From contig JADIYJ010000027.1 of the NCBI GenBank assembly GCA_016705325.1, positions 1 through 64,000 of the forward strand: 64,000 nucleotides of DNA, read 5' to 3'. This document shows positions 1 through 9,684 of the stretch, one piece after another (positions within the stretch are counted from its first letter, which is position 1; each line of letters begins with the position of its first letter). The translations under genes and the position numbers were made by a program. Source of the DNA: Pseudomonadota bacterium (GTDB lineage: Bacteria > Pseudomonadota > Gammaproteobacteria > Steroidobacterales > Steroidobacteraceae). Below the pieces are notes generated by a model, which ran no database searches, was not told the DNA's origin, and saw nothing but the letters and a program-made list of their open reading frames with translations.

Positions 1-337
1 GACGTGCTCCGCCTGTCGACCGCGATCGTCAACCTCTACATCAACGCGCCCGACACGATGGAAGCGGGCCGGGTGCAGACGTACGCCGCCGAGGCCGGCG
101 AAGCGACGCTGAACCTCGAAGTGCGCGATTCGCGGACGAACGCCTTGCTCGGGCGCGTGGTCGATCGCCGGGAAACGCGCTCGCAGGTTGCCCTGCAGCC
201 GGCGAGCCCGCGTCACCAACCGTGCGGACTTCCGCTCGCTGTTCTCGCAGTGGATATCGATCGCCCGGCAAGGGTCTCGACGAACTCAAGGCGCTCCACC
301 GTGCCGGACACGCTGACCCGGGCAGAAGCTCAAGTGA
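1..337 (+). pseudogene. DUF3313-type lipoprotein, C-terminal part, frameshifted
   Basis: The reading frame is already open at the left edge, so the N-terminus lies outside the window. The segment with GRVQTYAAEAGEATL followed by LEVRDSRTNALLGRVVDRR resembles the conserved C-terminal half of DUF3313 proteins, small secreted lipoproteins of unknown function. After about base 200 the family-like sequence (NRADFRSLFSQW, then LDELKAL) continues only by changing frame twice. The end at the TGA near 335-337 is a guess. Frame breaks continue into the next genes, so sequencing errors are as likely as true decay. Confidence 0.5.
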
Positions 338-378
338 ACTCGCGACCTTACGGCACTCCCGGGTCAATCACCGCGTGA

Positions 379-790
379 CTGGCCGGGTTCCTGCTGGCCC
401 TGTACGCGATTGTCGCGGGCCTCGGCGTGTCGCTGCTCGTGACCAGCGTGGGCCAGCTGATCGAGGCGCGCGACCGCGTGCGCCTCTACTGGGTGCACAG
501 CTGCTGGATCGCGCTGACCTTCGTCGGCCACGTCGTCAGCTGGTTCACGATCTGGCGCTTTCAGGAGCACGGCGCCGTGGCCTGTGCTGGCAGGCATTGC
601 TGCTGCTCTCAGTGCCGATACTAACTGCCGTACCCGATCAGTCACCCGCCGTACCGGATCTCGAGGACGATCGCAGCGGCAACGACATGGCGCGACTACT
701 ACTTCCGCCACGCGCGCAGCGCAGGCTGGTGCTGCTGTGCGCCGCGATTTGCAGTCGCTGCGACTTACCTTGTCGCAACCCATCGGCTGA
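379..790 (+). pseudogene. Conserved integral membrane protein, frame-broken
   Basis: Translation from about 379 gives a hydrophobic helix (FLLALYAIVAGLGVSLLV), a short loop with EARDRVRLYW and a second helix (CWIALTFVGHVVSWF). Further family-like pieces follow in other frames: LLLLSVPILT, then VPDLEDD, then RDYYFRHAR. Together they suggest a protein of four or five membrane segments. No start codon is visible in frame before 379, because a TGA lies directly upstream. At least three frame changes are needed to read it through. I do not recognise the function; it may be broken only by sequence errors. Confidence 0.4.
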
Positions 791-802
791 ACCGGCCGCC
801 GC

Positions 803-1774
803 TCAGACGGGCTTCGCGCCCGAACCTCGCCCGCCCCGAAGCTCGTACTCCTGCGTGCCGCGGTGATAAATGTGATCCGTGTCGAGCGCGGCCGTCTTCG
901 CGTACTGGAACGCAGGCGCGAGCGACTCATAGATCGGCTCAGAACCCGCGCTGCTCCGTCAGGTGGAACGCCCGCGGAACGACTCGATCACGAAGTAGGT
1001 CGCCTGCAGGTCCGAGATCGTGTAGTCGGTGCGCATGACGCGATCGACGTTGAGGTGGATCCGATTCGGTGACCGCCCTTCGATCGAGAACACCGTTTCC
1101 GTCGGGCCCGAGAGAATTCCAGCGCCGTAGATCCGCAGCTGCTCGTCCTCGAGGATCAGGCCGAACTCCCCCATGTACCAGTAGAGCGCGCTCAGTGCCT
1201 TGAGCCGGTTGTACCGGACGCCTTCAGCCGGCGCGGCCATACGCCTGCATGTAGCCCGCGAAAATCGGGTCGGTCGGCAGCGGCACATGTCCGAACACGT
1301 CGTGGAAGACATCAAGCTCCTGAATGTAATCGAACGCGCGCGAGCGGATGAAGTGCCGGCCGGGAAGCGTCGGTTAGCGAGGTGGTAATAGAACACGTGG
1401 TCGGGGATCAGCATCGGCACCGGCACGACGGACCAGCCGGTGAGACTGCGCAGTTCCTCGCTCATCTCGCTGAAGTCCGGCACGCCGCCGCGGCCGAGAT
1501 TGAGGCGTTCGAGTCCGCGCATGAATTCGCGGCAGGCGTGACCTGGCATGAGCCCGATCTGACGCTGGTAGAGTTCGTCCCAGATCCGGTGCTCTTCCAG
1601 GCCGTACTTGCGCTGTGCGGGCTCGAGCCAGTCGTCGCCCACCCCTGACGGCTTCTTGAGCGGTGCGACGAAGACGGACGCCGGCATGTCGGGGATGCGC
1701 GAATGGTCGAACGACGTGGGCACCGTGGATTTGTCCATGAGCGCATGGTCGCGCATGGGCTGCGATATTTCCAT
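803..1774 (-). CDS. phhA: Phenylalanine-4-hydroxylase, frameshifted as read
   Basis: Iron- and pterin-dependent aromatic amino acid hydroxylase that turns phenylalanine into tyrosine in the cytosol. The N-terminal part (RKYGLEEHRIWDELYQRQ, GHACREFMRGLERL) and the middle (LTGWSVVPVPMLIPD, ALYWYMGEFGL) match the bacterial monomeric enzyme. The iron-binding stretch HDVFGHVPLPTDP is present only in a second frame between about 1250 and 1375. The C-terminus (YESLAPAFQYAKTAAL, HIYHRGTQEY) lies in another frame down to the TGA at 803-805. Three frame changes restore a protein of normal length, about 320 residues, which argues for sequence errors rather than a dead gene. The start at 1774 is the first ATG of the frame; an internal ATG (MDKST) is an alternative. 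Confidence 0.75.
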
Positions 1775-1807
1775 CGGACAGCTCCGTCGATACGCCGGAG
1801 CGCCGTT

Positions 1808-3029
1808 CTAGAGCTGGGAATCCAACCGCAGCACCTTCGCCAGCCAGGCCTGGAATTTCTGTCCGCCTGAGGCTTCGGGCGAATCGTCGTATGTGTGTTT
1901 ACCGTCGCTCCAGCGCAGCTTGCCATGCTCGAGCGTGACGGCCCACGCGCGCTCACCCGACGATTCCTGGTCGAAAATCGCCTCGAGCTGAGTCGCAACC
2001 GTCGGTTCTTCGATGAACACGCCCTGCTCGCAGTTGAGCGACGTGGACCGCGGATCGAGGTTGTAGCTGCCCACGAAGAGTCTCGAGGAATCCGCGGCCA
2101 GGCTTTCGTGTGCAGGCTCGCGCGGACGAGCCGAACATGCTCCGCTGTGCCTGCACGCCAGGCAGGGGCTTCAGCTCCCAGATCTGCACTCCGCCCTTGA
2201 GCAATGCCGGTCGCGATTTCGAGTACCCGCCGTACACCATCGCCACGTCGTTGGCTGCGAGCGAATTGGTGAGCACTCGCACCTCCGTGCCTGCGCCGAC
2301 TGGCTCACGAAAAGATGCTGCCCTGTTTTCCGGGTACGAAGTACGGCGAGATGATGGAGATGCGCTGCTTCGCGTCCTCGAGCATGGGCCCGATCATGGC
2401 CAGGACCTGTGACTCCACCGGCCCGCCGCCAGCGTCGAACGCTTTGGCAGGATCGTCGGCAACGAAAAGATAGCTCGACGTCCAGTGCATCGGCCAGGGA
2501 CTTGTTGTGCATGCGCCGGTTGATGCGGCTGAAGCTGCCCAGGGCTTCGAAGGCGAACTGCAGGGCTCCGGTGCGCGAACCGAACGGGTTGAACATGCGC
2601 ACTTCGATGTTCGGGTGCGCCGCGAGCGCCGCGAACTTGTAGTTCTTGCCGCGAGCGTCCATGTCATCGACCAGCAAGCGCACCTTTACGCCGCGATCGG
2701 CAGCCTCGATCGCGCGATAGGCGAGGAAAGCCCCCGTTGCATCGTCATTCCAGATGTAGGTCTGCACGTCGAGGCTGCGGCCGGCCACCAGCGCCGTACG
2801 CGCGAATCAGAAACGCCTCGGGACCCTCGCGAACGAGCCGGAAGCCGGACTGACCAGGATGCGCAGCCTCGGCCTTGTCAATGAGGTCATCGAGGGCAGT
2901 GCCCTGTGCGAGTGCCACGGCATTCTGGGCCGGCAGCTCGGATCGCGGCGCGAGCGACGAGCAGCCCGCCAGCAGCAGAACGAGCAGACCGGACAGCAGA
3001 CGGGCGTGGAAGGGCGTGGGCATTCGCAA
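1808..3029 (-). pseudogene. Phospholipase-D-like (cardiolipin synthase type) lipoprotein, broken
   Basis: The N-terminus is a lipoprotein signal with lipobox (LLVLLLAGCSS). It is followed, across frame changes, by the PLD-like fold: SLDVQTYIWNDDATG, VKVRLLVDDMDARG, NIEVRMFNPFGSR and ISIISPYFVPG. The second HKD motif can be assembled across a frameshift as HTKAWAAD before LFVGSYNLDPRS. The first HKD region starts with RMHNKS but jumps straight to ADALDVE, so about 15-20 residues of the active-site segment are missing. At least four frame changes and one internal deletion are needed. Relatives transfer or hydrolyse phosphatidyl groups at the membrane. As read it would not make an active enzyme. 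Confidence 0.6.
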
Positions 3030-3237
3030 ATTCTTGGCAGCGGCTGGACGTCAGCGAAGATACACGGCTTCGAGTACCGTGAGCGACAGGCCCGTTGCAT
3101 CGAATGCAATTGACGTCCCGCTCACCTGATGCACGAAGCCGGCACATCGTCCGCAACCGGCAGTGGTCACGCCGAGGCATGCCCAACGGGCAATGGCTCG
3201 CGCCGAGTACCTTCCTGCCATGGATCCTCCTCGTGAT

Positions 3238-3432
3238 CTATTTCGCTGGCGCGTAGACCGTCATCAATTCGAGTATCTGGAAGTCGCCGTCTGAATTGCC
3301 CGAAGAATACGGTCGGCCGCTTGCCGATGAACTTGTGGATCCCGACCGGCTTGCCTTCGCGGACCGCGTACTACGTCCTGATGCTCGAACCGATGACGCG
3401 CGCGGGTGGCCAAAGGATATCTGCACCTGCAA
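3238..3432 (-). pseudogene. HAD-family phosphatase, C-terminal fragment
   Basis: Only the end of a haloacid-dehalogenase-type hydrolase can be read. GKPVGIHKFIGKRPTVFFG lies in one frame and GNSDGDFQILEL in the next. This is HAD motif IV, where GNSxGD supplies the metal-binding aspartates. The rest of the gene to the right is not recognisable. The fragment sits between a broken phospholipase gene and a shortened terC, in the most disrupted part of the window. Confidence 0.4.
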
Positions 3433-3659
3433 CTCCTTGATTGTCTTGAGGCGCAGCTGGTGCCGGTGAGCGGCAGCTAGCCACAGCTTGCCGGGCGATT
3501 CAAATCAAACCTCCGCCTGACATCGATGCGCCGTGCGTATCGACCCAGGAGCCGGCAAGTCCCGAATTGCACGAACGAGTCCGCTCGTTCATCGTTGCCT
3601 TACCCGGACTCACCGGCGGCTGACCGCAGCACCGAAACTCACTGCAGGGACATACCTGG

Positions 3660-4309
3660 ATGATGACGACTGGCACACCGTTGCTGTGGACCCTGTTCGT
3701 GGCCTTCGTGCTGGTCGCGCTGGTCGTGGACTTCTTCGCGATGGAGAAGCAAGGCGCCCACAAGGTCACGATGAAGGAAGCGGCCGTCTGGTCGCTGATC
3801 TGGGTTGCGGTTTCGTTCGTCTTCGTCGGATTCGCCAGCACATGCAGATCTCGCCAACCTACGACGGCGAGGAATTCTTCACCATACAGAACGGCGTAAA
3901 GCTGGCCACGCCGCTGTTCGTGGTCATCCTGCTGATCGCCATCGTGGACATCGTCTTCGCCGTCGACTCGATCCCGGCCATCTTCGGGATCACGATGGAC
4001 CCGTTCATCGTCTTCACGTCGAACGTCTTCGCGATCCTCGGCCTGCGCGCGATGTACTTCATGCTGGCCGGCATGCACGAACGCTTCCACCTGCTCTCCT
4101 ACGGCACGGCGATCGTGCTCGTCTTCATCGGCACGAAGATGCTGCTGCTGGACATCTACAAGATCCCGGTGTCTGGTCGCTCAGTTCACCGTCGTCGTGC
4201 TGGTGCTGACGATGTTCCTGTCGCTGAAAATCCCGCCGAAAAGGTCGGAGCGCAAAGCGCCTGCCCCTTCGCGGCGAAGCGGGACGAGGAGCAGGAGCCG
4301 CGCGACTAG
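3660..4309 (+). pseudogene. TerC-family membrane protein with internal deletion
   Basis: TerC/Alx-type proteins are polytopic inner-membrane proteins linked to metal (manganese, tellurite) homeostasis. The N-terminus (TPLLWTLFVAFVLVALVVD) and the second half (PLFVVILLIAIVDIVFAVD, SIPAIFGITMDPFIVF, FAILGLRAMYFMLAG) are clearly TerC. The join near 3838 goes from FVFVGFAS directly to MQISPTYDGEEFF, omitting the central 130-140 residues and the first acidic metal-binding helix. Two further frame changes occur near 3838 and 4170. The end at 4309 follows the frame ending EEQEPRD. I looked for a yybP-ykoY riboswitch upstream and did not see one. Confidence 0.65.
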
Positions 4310-4338
4310 TCGCTACGCTCGGGCACGGGGGGCCGCGG

Positions 4339-6261
4339 CTAGGGCGTATACCAGATGGGTGAACTCCGGGGCGCGTTCGGGTGGTCGTCGGCACCTTCGG
4401 ATCCATCTTCACCTTGAAGTACGCCGCATCGTATGCCGTCCAGCGCGGCGTTGGAATCTCCAGCACTCGCGCATAGTAGAAGGCGCGCGCTGCGGGATCG
4501 AACTCCGGATCTTTCCACACGGCGATCAACTCGGGCGTGCCGATCGTGTTGGTCCAGGAAGCCGTGGCGACGTCAACGGTGCTGCCGACCGGGGTCAGCC
4601 TGCCCTGCGCATCGACCTTTGCGCTGCTCGGGTTGCTCCACGCAACGTCAAAGATCTTTTCGTGCGTCTTGCCGGCCTTGTCTACCCAGCCCTTGATGAC
4701 CTGCACGCGATCGAGGTTGCCGCCGTAAGGATCGCGGGCCGCGGCGACGAGGAACGTCGGCGCCTTGCCAGCGGCGGCCTTTTGCAGGTCGCCACCCATC
4801 GGCACGCCTTTCCTGTATCCAGCAATGGCAGGGGCGCGCGTGGTGGTGTCGGCCGCGACGAAATCGTAGCCGCCGAAAAAGCGTAACCACATGCGCGAAC
4901 CTGTGGTCGCGTATGTCTCCTTGCGCTTCATTGCGTCCCAGATCGCTTCGCGCGTGTTCTCGGTGGCCCAGACCGCCGTGTAACCGGCGGCGGTCAGCTC
5001 CCACCCCTTGACGACCCGGTCGCCGGGCTTCATCGCGTTCTCGTCGGCGCGCTCGGCACTGGGCTCGCTGGAGGCGAACTTGCCGTAAGTTGTCCTCTTC
5101 CGCGGCGACCAGCGCGTTGTGCGTGTCCGTCCCCCGCGGCCATGCCGTACTTGAACGCGTTGGCGCCGAGTTGCTGGTCGAGCAGCAGCCCGTTCTTCAG
5201 GGCCTCGCGCAGGTATTCATGCGCGATCATGCCGGGCTTTTTCGGCACGAGGGTCAGGTTGCCGCGATCCCAGAGTTCGTAGCCTGCGGTGAATTCGTCG
5301 GTCGGCGACAGGCTGGGGTGCGCCTCGCTCTGGCCCTTGTATTGGATAGCCTCGAACAACGGCTCCCACTTCGCGCGCTGCTCGGCCCACTCCCTGGTGA
5401 TCGGGCCGCCCTTGAAGGTCTGCAGCTCGAACATGCGGCCGTTCGACAGGTTGCCGTTGTGCGGAATCGCGAGCAGCCGGCCACCCGTCTGCTTCTCCCA
5501 GTTCGCCATCCAGACCCAGAGATCTTCCGGATTCTCGGAAACGAACGTCGTCATCGGCAGGACCTGATCCGCCTTCGCCTTGCCGTCGCGGTAGATGACG
5601 TTGCGATGCAGGTTATCGCCGCCCCCGGCGTTCGACGTCCATTCGTAACCGATCAGCGCCGTGAAGCGGCCCGGCTCGTTGTACTTCTCCGCGAAGTCGT
5701 TGTTGCGCTCCCACGTCGTCTTCGCAAACCGCGGGTCCATGATGAGTTGCGGCAGCTTCTTCTGCGTCTGGGCGGCGATGAGTTCCAGCATCGCGGCCTG
5801 CGCATCCGCCCCGCCCTTCGCCATCAGATCGTGCCAGCGCTTGAGCGTCGGGTCCGTCATCATTTCCGCGTTACCGTCGCGGATCATCGCGATCGTGCCC
5901 ATGCCGTCGGAATGGTCGGTGACCGCGATCCAGTCGAGCGGACGCGACAGGCGCACCGGTTGGCCGCTGGTGGAAACGACTTCCTCGCCACGCGCGAAAC
6001 GCAGCGCTTCCTCCGGGCCGAGCGTGGTTCCGCCCATTCCGGCATCGCCCGACCAGCTCGTGTGCACGTGCTGGTCGCCGAACAGCGGACGCTCGGGGTA
6101 ACGCCGTCCGGCGTAGGCGAATATCCGGCGACCTTGTGAAACGTCGCGGGGTCGGCCCGCCGGTGGGTAGGCATCCGAACCACGACAACCTTCTCCTGAG
6201 CACCAGCCGGGATCGCGAGCCCAATGGCTGCAGCAAGGACGACGAGCCGGCTTATTTTCAC
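4339..6261 (-). CDS. DUF3604 secreted protein, frameshifted as read
   Basis: DUF3604 proteins are exported proteins of about 630 residues with a PHP-like metal-site flavour; their function is not established. The start is a GTG at 6261, preceded by GAAGGGGAA and followed by the signal peptide KISRLVVLAAAIGLA. The main body is readable (GDQHVHTSWSGDAG, WIAVTDHSDGMGTIAM, TALIGYEWTS, AIPHNGNLSNG), then changes frame near 5130 and 4400. In the last frame it ends with SPIWYTP and TAG, as in the family. The clustered histidines and aspartates (QHVHTSW, TDHSD, PHNGN) are the likely metal ligands. It converges with the terC gene. Full length is restored by about three frame changes. Confidence 0.7.
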
Positions 6262-6473
6262 GCTGTTCCCCTTCACATTTCTGATTGATGTCCAGGGTCC
6301 GGACGGGACCGCGGCAATCCCAATAGTTTCAGCCAGAACCTCAGTATGCAAGCTCGTACGGTCGAGTCACCCGCGTGGCGTGGCCCCGGACGCAACGATT
6401 GACGGACGGCCGCCTTCTCTTGAAACTGCTGCGCGGGGGCCGGGACGACTCAGACCAACTTTGGGAGCATTCA

Positions 6474-7292
6474 ATGGACATGGCAACAGTCGAGACTTTC
6501 CTTCGCACCACGGTCGCGGCGCTTGCCGTCAAGGTGGCTGCAGCCATCGTCTTCTGGTTTGTCGGTCGCTGGCTGATCAACCGGGTCATACACCTGGTGC
6601 AGGCCGCGATGCACCGCAACCAGATCGACCCGACGCTCACGCGTTACCTCGGCTCGATCATCACCGTCGCACTGAACATCGCTTTGGTCCTCGGGATCCT
6701 CGGATACTTCGGCATTCAGACGACCTCCATCGCGGCGATGCTGGCCGGCGCCGGTGTGGCGATCGGCGCCGCCTGGAGCGGCCTGCTCGGCAACTTCGCC
6801 GCTGGCGCCTTCATGCTGATCCTGCGGCCGTTCAAGGTGGGTGACTTCGTCAGCATCGCCGGCGTCACCGGCACCGTGCACGAGCTCGGCCTGTTCGGCA
6901 CCACGATCGTCACGCCCGACAACGTCCTCACGCTGATCGGCAACGGCAAGATCTTCAGCGACACGATCCAGAACTTCTCGTCGCTGCCGCACCGTCGCGT
7001 CGAGCGCACGGCACAACTGGCCGGTGGCGTGGATCACAACGACGCGATCGCGCGCTTTCAGGCGGCCGTTGCGCAGATCCCGAACGTCCTCGCGCAACCC
7101 GCGCCGGAAGTGAGCCTGCTCGACATCAACCTGCTCGGCACGGTGATCGCGGTCCGCCCGTACTGCCACACCGACCACTACTGGCAGGTCTACTTCGACA
7201 CCAACCAGGCGATGATGCGCGTCGCGAAGGAAGCGGGCTGGCCCGCGCCGACGCCCGCGAATCTCACGCGGCTGATCCAGGTTCAGGCCTAG
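6474..7292 (+). CDS. mscS: Small mechanosensitive channel, MscS family
   Basis: Inner-membrane tension-gated channel that releases solutes on hypo-osmotic shock. The protein has 272 residues, close to E. coli MscS. It has three N-terminal membrane segments; the pore-lining third helix is rich in Gly and Ala (AAMLAGAGVAIGAAWSGLL). The beta domain follows with PFKVGDFVSIAGVTGTV and ends in a conserved C-terminal region. The ATG at 6474 is preceded by GGGAG at good spacing; the longer open frame upstream lacks family similarity. The gene is intact, unlike those to its left, and is probably monocistronic. Confidence 0.9.
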   Translation: MDMATVETFLRTTVAALAVKVAAAIVFWFVGRWLINRVIHLVQAAMHRNQIDPTLTRYLGSIITVALNIALVLGILGYFGIQTTSIAAMLAGAGVAIGAAWSGLLGNFAAGAFMLILRPFKVGDFVSIAGVTGTVHELGLFGTTIVTPDNVLTLIGNGKIFSDTIQNFSSLPHRRVERTAQLAGGVDHNDAIARFQAAVAQIPNVLAQPAPEVSLLDINLLGTVIAVRPYCHTDHYWQVYFDTNQAMMRVAKEAGWPAPTPANLTRLIQVQA

Positions 7293-7369
7293 TCGGATTC
7301 AAACATGGAGCCGCGCACTTACCGGCGCGTCTCTTCGACACCGGGAGCGACCGCTCCAGGCCTCCGGGC

Positions 7370-7386
7370 CTTAAGGCGCCGATAAG
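7370..7386 (+). promoter_or_regulatory. Possible response-regulator box before the SHP operon
   Basis: CTTAAG at 7370-7375 and GATAAG at 7381-7386 form an 11-bp-spaced direct repeat. This is the spacing and partly the sequence of PmrA/QseB-type boxes. It lies about 50 bases upstream of the first cytochrome gene of an operon that encodes its own OmpR-type regulator. The second half-site matches only in part, so this is a suggestion. Confidence 0.3.
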
Positions 7387-7433
7387 CTTCGCCGCCTAGC
7401 CTTCTCATCGATCCCCATTCAGGAGATGGATCG

Positions 7434-7841
7434 ATGTTCAGAAAGGCACTCCTTGCAGCCACGGTGCTGCTCGCGGCCCCCGCCCTCACCGACACGCCGG
7501 AGTCGCTGATGCGGGGTTATGCCGAGCAGGCACGCACCACGTCGGCATCCTATGCCGGGCCGTCCCCCGCGGCGGGTCGTCGACTGTTTCATCAACAGCC
7601 GCGCGACTGGAGTTGCGCAACCTGCCACACGGATCAGCCCGCTGCTACCGGGCGCCACGCCATCACCGGCAAGGCGATCGGCCCGCTTTCACCCGTCGCA
7701 AATCCCGAGCGGCTTCGCGATGCCGCCAAGGTCGAGAAATGGTTCAAGCGCAATTGCAGCGATACGCTCGGTCGTCCGTGTACGCCTGCAGAAAAGGCCG
7801 ACTTGATCGCGTTCCTCCTGGGCGCAAGGGAAGGAGCCTGA
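7434..7841 (+). CDS. DUF1924 monoheme cytochrome c, SHP-like
   Basis: Small exported c-type cytochrome of 135 residues. It has a signal peptide (KALLAATVLLAAPALT) and one heme motif, CATCH, at about residues 61-65. The layout GRRLFHQQ, then SCATCHTDQP, then ITGKAIGPLSPVANPERL is that of DUF1924, the family of sphaeroides heme protein (SHP), an oxygen- and ligand-binding cytochrome. The ATG at 7434 has AGGAG eight bases upstream. The next gene starts three bases after its stop. Its neighbours, a diheme cytochrome and cytochrome b561, are the known SHP redox partners in Rhodobacter and Shewanella. Confidence 0.85.
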   Translation: MFRKALLAATVLLAAPALTDTPESLMRGYAEQARTTSASYAGPSPAAGRRLFHQQPRDWSCATCHTDQPAATGRHAITGKAIGPLSPVANPERLRDAAKVEKWFKRNCSDTLGRPCTPAEKADLIAFLLGAREGA

Positions 7842-7843
7842 CA

Positions 7844-8323
7844 ATGCGCACACGTTCGGGCATTCGTCGCATCGATCGGATCGTCTGGTCACTCGCAACC
7901 GTGTTTCTCGCCCATGCCGCCGTGGCGGCAGTTCCACCCGCCCAAGCCGCCAAACCCACCGCCTACGCGGAGGAGTGCGGCGCATGCCACACCGCCTATC
8001 CAACACGACTGCTGCGGCCAGCGGATTGGGCCGTCGTGCTTGCATCGCTCGACCGTCACTTCGGTGTCGATGCATCGCTCGATGCCGCGACACGTGCGGC
8101 AGTGGCGAGGCAGCTGGGCGTGGATCCCGCCGTCGCCAGCGCGGCCACCGCTAAGGCAGCGCCACGGATCACCCAGCAAGGCTGGTTCCGTGAGGAGCAC
8201 GATGAAATACCAGCGCAACTATTTCGTTCTCCAGCCGTGCGCAGCGCTGCCAACTGCAATGCGTGTCATGCCGGTGCCGACCGTGACCAGTTCGACGAGC
8301 ATTCTGTCCGCATTCCGAGGTAA
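7844..8323 (+). CDS. Diheme cytochrome c (DHC)
   Basis: Periplasmic electron carrier of 159 residues with a signal peptide and two heme motifs, CGACH near residue 45 and CNACH near residue 142. The spacing and the central segment (RLLRPADWAVVLASLDRHFG) fit the DHC family, which passes electrons to SHP. A WFREEHDEIP stretch precedes the second heme, as in the family. The ATG at 7844 is three bases after the DUF1924 stop, so the two are likely co-translated. The frame is intact. Confidence 0.88.
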   Translation: MRTRSGIRRIDRIVWSLATVFLAHAAVAAVPPAQAAKPTAYAEECGACHTAYPTRLLRPADWAVVLASLDRHFGVDASLDAATRAAVARQLGVDPAVASAATAKAAPRITQQGWFREEHDEIPAQLFRSPAVRSAANCNACHAGADRDQFDEHSVRIPR

Positions 8324-8328
8324 CGCCG

Positions 8329-9016
8329 ATGACCAGCAACACCAAGGTCTGGGACCTGCCAACCCGCATCTTTCATTGGGCGCTTGCCGCCTCGTTTGCC
8401 GGTGCCTACGTCCTCCGAATCGGAGCGGCTGCGCAACGTACACGTTGCGCTCGGCTACACCGTTCTCGGGCTGCTCGCGTTCCGTCTCGTGTGGGGCTTC
8501 ATCGGCCCGCGGTATGCGCGATTCAGCTCGTTCGTCCACAGCCCCGTCGCGGCGTTCCGCTACCTGCGCGACGAGGTGCGAGGCTGTGCTCCGCGCTACG
8601 TCGGTCATAACCCTGCGGGCAGCTGGGCTGTCTTCGGGCTGCTCATTCTCGGCGTGGCCACCGGCGTAACCGGCTACCTCAACTTCAACGAGCAGGGCGG
8701 CGAGTCGATGGAGGACCTGCACGAGGTCTTCGCCAGCGCCTGGCTCGTGCTCGTTGGCCTGCACATTCTTGGCGTCGCCTTCAGCAGCTTGATGCAGCGC
8801 GAAAACCTCGTGCACTCGATGATCACCGGGTTCAAGCGTGGCGTTGCCGAAGGCACCGAGCCACGCAATGCCCGTGGCGTCAGGCTGGCGATGGTCGCTG
8901 GGATACTCGGCTTCTGGGGCTGGACCGCGAACTCCGGAGGCGGGGCGCCGGGTGCCGATCCGGGACAGGGCGAACAATCCGAACTGGCGACAGAAAGCGA
9001 AACCGACGACGATTGA
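8329..9016 (+). CDS. Cytochrome b561-type membrane protein, one frameshift
   Basis: Membrane b-type cytochrome expected to oxidise quinol and reduce the diheme cytochrome. It begins VWDLPTRIFHWALAASF, the usual start of this family with a heme-ligand histidine, five bases after the DHC stop. Near 8415 the frame must shift once to continue with ERLRNVHVALGYTVLG, RLVWGFIGPRYARF and EVFASAWLVLVGLHILG. Further histidines (HVALGY, LHEVF, LHILG) can ligate two hemes. The tail is short, charged and glycine-rich. Four membrane helices are visible. A single indel explains the break. Confidence 0.8.
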
Positions 9017-9019
9017 GGC

Positions 9020-9681
9020 ATGCGAATCCTGCTGGTCGAAGACGATGCGTTGCTCGGCGACGCCCTACAGGTCGACCTGCGCGAGCAAAGGCTTCCGCGG
9101 TCGAGTGGATCAGAGACGGCGCGGGAGAAGCTGCGCTGGCCTCCGACGAATTCACGGCAATCGTGCTCGACCTGGGACTGCCGCGCATGTCCGGACTCGA
9201 ACTGCTGCAGCGTGTGCGAAATCGCGGAGATCACACGCCCGTTATCATCCTCACTGCGCGAGAAGCCGTCGATGATCGCGTGCGCGGCCTCGATCTCGGC
9301 GCCGACGACTACGTCGTGAAGCCTGTCGCACTCAAGGAGCTCGCGGCCCGACTGCGAGCCGTTGCTCGTCGCGCGCAGGGCATTGCGAGTGGATCGATCA
9401 TCGTGGGCAGCCTGTCGCTGGACCTCGCCTCGCGTGCCGTAACGTTCGAAGGCAATCCAGTCGAACTGCAGCCGCGCGAGTTCGCGCTGCTGCAGGAACT
9501 CGTGCTGCGTGCGGGCCGCGTCGTCACCCGAACGCAGCTTGAGACCCAGCTGTACGAATGGGACTGCAGCCTCGACAGCAATGCAATCGAGGTTCACGTC
9601 CATCATCTGCGCCGCAAGCTCGCACCCAAGCTCATCCGGACAGTGCGTGGCGTTGGCTACATGATCCCGCGCGAAGACTGA
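9020..9681 (+). CDS. OmpR-family response regulator, QseB-like, frameshifted
   Basis: DNA-binding response regulator. The receiver domain starts RILLVEDDALLGDAL; the phospho-acceptor Asp lies in VLDLGLPRMSGLELL and the conserved Lys in DYVVKPVALKEL. The winged helix follows (RAVTFEGNPVELQPREF, IEVHVHHLRRKL, RTVRGVGYMI). Near 9088 the frame changes; two inserted bases in GAGCAAAGGCTTCCGCGG account exactly for the change and would restore a normal EQGFAVEW-type segment. The gene follows cytochrome b561 by three bases, and its kinase follows it by three, so all five genes from 7434 probably form one operon. Confidence 0.82.
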
Positions 9682-9684
9682 AAC

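Noticed and set aside
3433..3659. yybP-ykoY manganese riboswitch upstream of terC
   Set aside because: I could not find the conserved purine-rich loops or paired stems.
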